16,069 nucleotides of DNA from an uncultured Bacteroidota bacterium (lineage in GTDB: Bacteria > Bacteroidota > Bacteroidia > Chitinophagales > Chitinophagaceae), in NCBI GenBank assembly GCA_903913355.1, contig CAIWKU010000176.1, positions 1 through 16,069 of the forward strand, written 5' to 3'. The translations under genes were made by a program, and so were the position numbers. How positions within the stretch are numbered: position 1 is the stretch's first letter; each line of letters starts with the position of its first letter. Positions 15,273-16,069 of the stretch are shown piece after piece. The notes under the pieces were generated by a model that saw only the letters and a program-made list of their open reading frames with translations, was not told the DNA's origin and made no database searches.

Positions 15273-16069
15273 TTATTTTTTTAAGGCTTCCGCATATACT
15301 TCCAAAACTCTTTTCCTGGCCTCTTCATGGATAACAATCGGTTGCGGATAACCAAACTCCTGAAATTCAGGCACCCATTTTTTGGTATATAAAAAATCTT
15401 TATCAAATTTTTGTGTTTGCAATGCCGGATTGAAAACCCTGAAATAAGGAGCGGCATCACACCCACTACCACTGGCCCATTGCCAGCCACCATTATTAGC
15501 AGCCAGATCAAAATCAAGTAATTTTTGTGCAAAATAAGCTTCACCCCAACGCCAGTCGATCAACAAATGTTTGGTCAGAAAGGAAGCAACAATCATCCTC
15601 ACCCGATTATGCATAAACCCCGTAGCATTCAATTCACGCATACCGGCGTCTACAATCGGATAGCCCGTTGTTCCATTACACCATCTTTCAAATGCAGCTT
15701 CATTATTTTGCCATCGAATCAAATCATAATCAGATTTAAAACTTTTTCCCTTGCCTACCTGTGGAAAATGCCATAAAATCATATGATAAAAATCGCGCCA
15801 GATCAATTCATTAAAATAAGTTTCATTCAATTGCTTTGCCTTTGCGGCTAATACACGAACACTAACTGTGCCAAAGCGAAGATGAACACCTAATCGGGAA
15901 GTGCTGTTTTCTAATCCCGGAAAGTTTCTTCTTTCAGTATAATGCCTGATAATTTCCTCTTTAGCTTCTTTAGCGGGAAAAGATTTGCCAACAGCTTCAA
16001 AACCGATTTCCTTCAATGAAATCATTGGCAAAGGAGCTTGCTTGTATAAGTTCGAAAAATATTTTTCCG
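15273..16069 (-). CDS. Deoxyribodipyrimidine photolyase, FAD-binding domain (5' end outside window)
   Basis: Photolyase uses blue light and reduced FAD to split cyclobutane pyrimidine dimers. The minus-strand frame is open to the right edge (EKYFSNLYKQAPLPMIS at the margin), so the N-terminal antenna domain is missing; only about 265 residues of the ~430-480 usual are seen. Visible are SRLGVHLRFGTVSVR (start of the catalytic helical domain), NELIWRDFYHMIL, the region TGYPIVDAGMRELNATGFMH and NRVRMIVASFLTKHLLIDWRW with FAD/lesion-pocket residues, and NNGGWQWASGSGCDAAPYFR with the Trp that donates electrons to FAD. This pattern is class I CPD photolyase; cryptochrome-like function cannot be excluded without the rest. 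A TTG at 16029-16031 is an internal codon, not the start. Confidence 0.93.
   Translation of the reverse strand, partial: EKYFSNLYKQAPLPMISLKEIGFEAVGKSFPAKEAKEEIIRHYTERRNFPGLENSTSRLGVHLRFGTVSVRVLAAKAKQLNETYFNELIWRDFYHMILWHFPQVGKGKSFKSDYDLIRWQNNEAAFERWCNGTTGYPIVDAGMRELNATGFMHNRVRMIVASFLTKHLLIDWRWGEAYFAQKLLDFDLAANNGGWQWASGSGCDAAPYFRVFNPALQTQKFDKDFLYTKKWVPEFQEFGYPQPIVIHEEARKRVLEVYAEALKK

Overview
The window reads as a chromosomal segment of a Bacteroidota bacterium, probably in or near the Chitinophagales (genus not determinable). The evidence is the start of a SprA-type protein of the type IX secretion system (T9SS) beside ruvA, Bacteroidota-style -7 elements (TAnnTTTG), little Shine-Dalgarno signal, AT-rich intergenic DNA, and the futalosine menaquinone genes mqnB and mqnD. 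I see no tRNA, rRNA, CRISPR array, transposase or phage gene. Most of the window is ordinary core metabolism, and I did not find a clear undescribed multi-gene defence or mobile system.

Layout. 1-2963 (minus) is the first ~987 codons of sprA. It starts at a TTG codon and runs off the left edge; ruvA (3034-3621, minus) lies just upstream, so ruvA-sprA is a likely operon. A gene-free divergent region with a palindrome follows. fabH (3957-4958, plus) begins the next block. After an intergenic imperfect inverted repeat comes a PLP-dependent Cys/Met-metabolism lyase/synthase (5149-6378) with a strong terminator. Next is a two-gene envelope operon: a secreted class-C beta-lactamase-fold serine hydrolase (6456-8285) and, 11 nt later, a D-aminoacylase-like amidohydrolase (8297-9967) that lacks the usual HxH metal ligands. 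A 13-bp-stem terminator ends this operon. A GNAT acetyltransferase resembling spermidine/thialysine acetyltransferases (10099-10551) converges on fabD (10571-11461, minus).

The pterin block (minus) reads PTPS paralog 2 (12954-13367), a 309-bp gap, PTPS paralog 1 (12222-12644), folE (11608-12204) and a terminator. FolE makes dihydroneopterin triphosphate and the PTPS-type enzymes act on that product, so this looks like a tetrahydropterin pathway with a duplicated second step. A divergent region carrying repeat-rich palindromic DNA separates it from mqnB (13669-14337) and mqnD (14400-15239), the futalosine hydrolase and final naphthoate-forming steps of menaquinone synthesis. The window closes with the C-terminal two-thirds of a class I photolyase (15273-16069, minus), cut by the right edge.

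The points most worth a second look are the amidohydrolase with missing metal ligands, the tandem PTPS genes of eukaryotic-type motif beside folE, and the palindromic intergenic repeats at 5003-5106 and 13411-13607.
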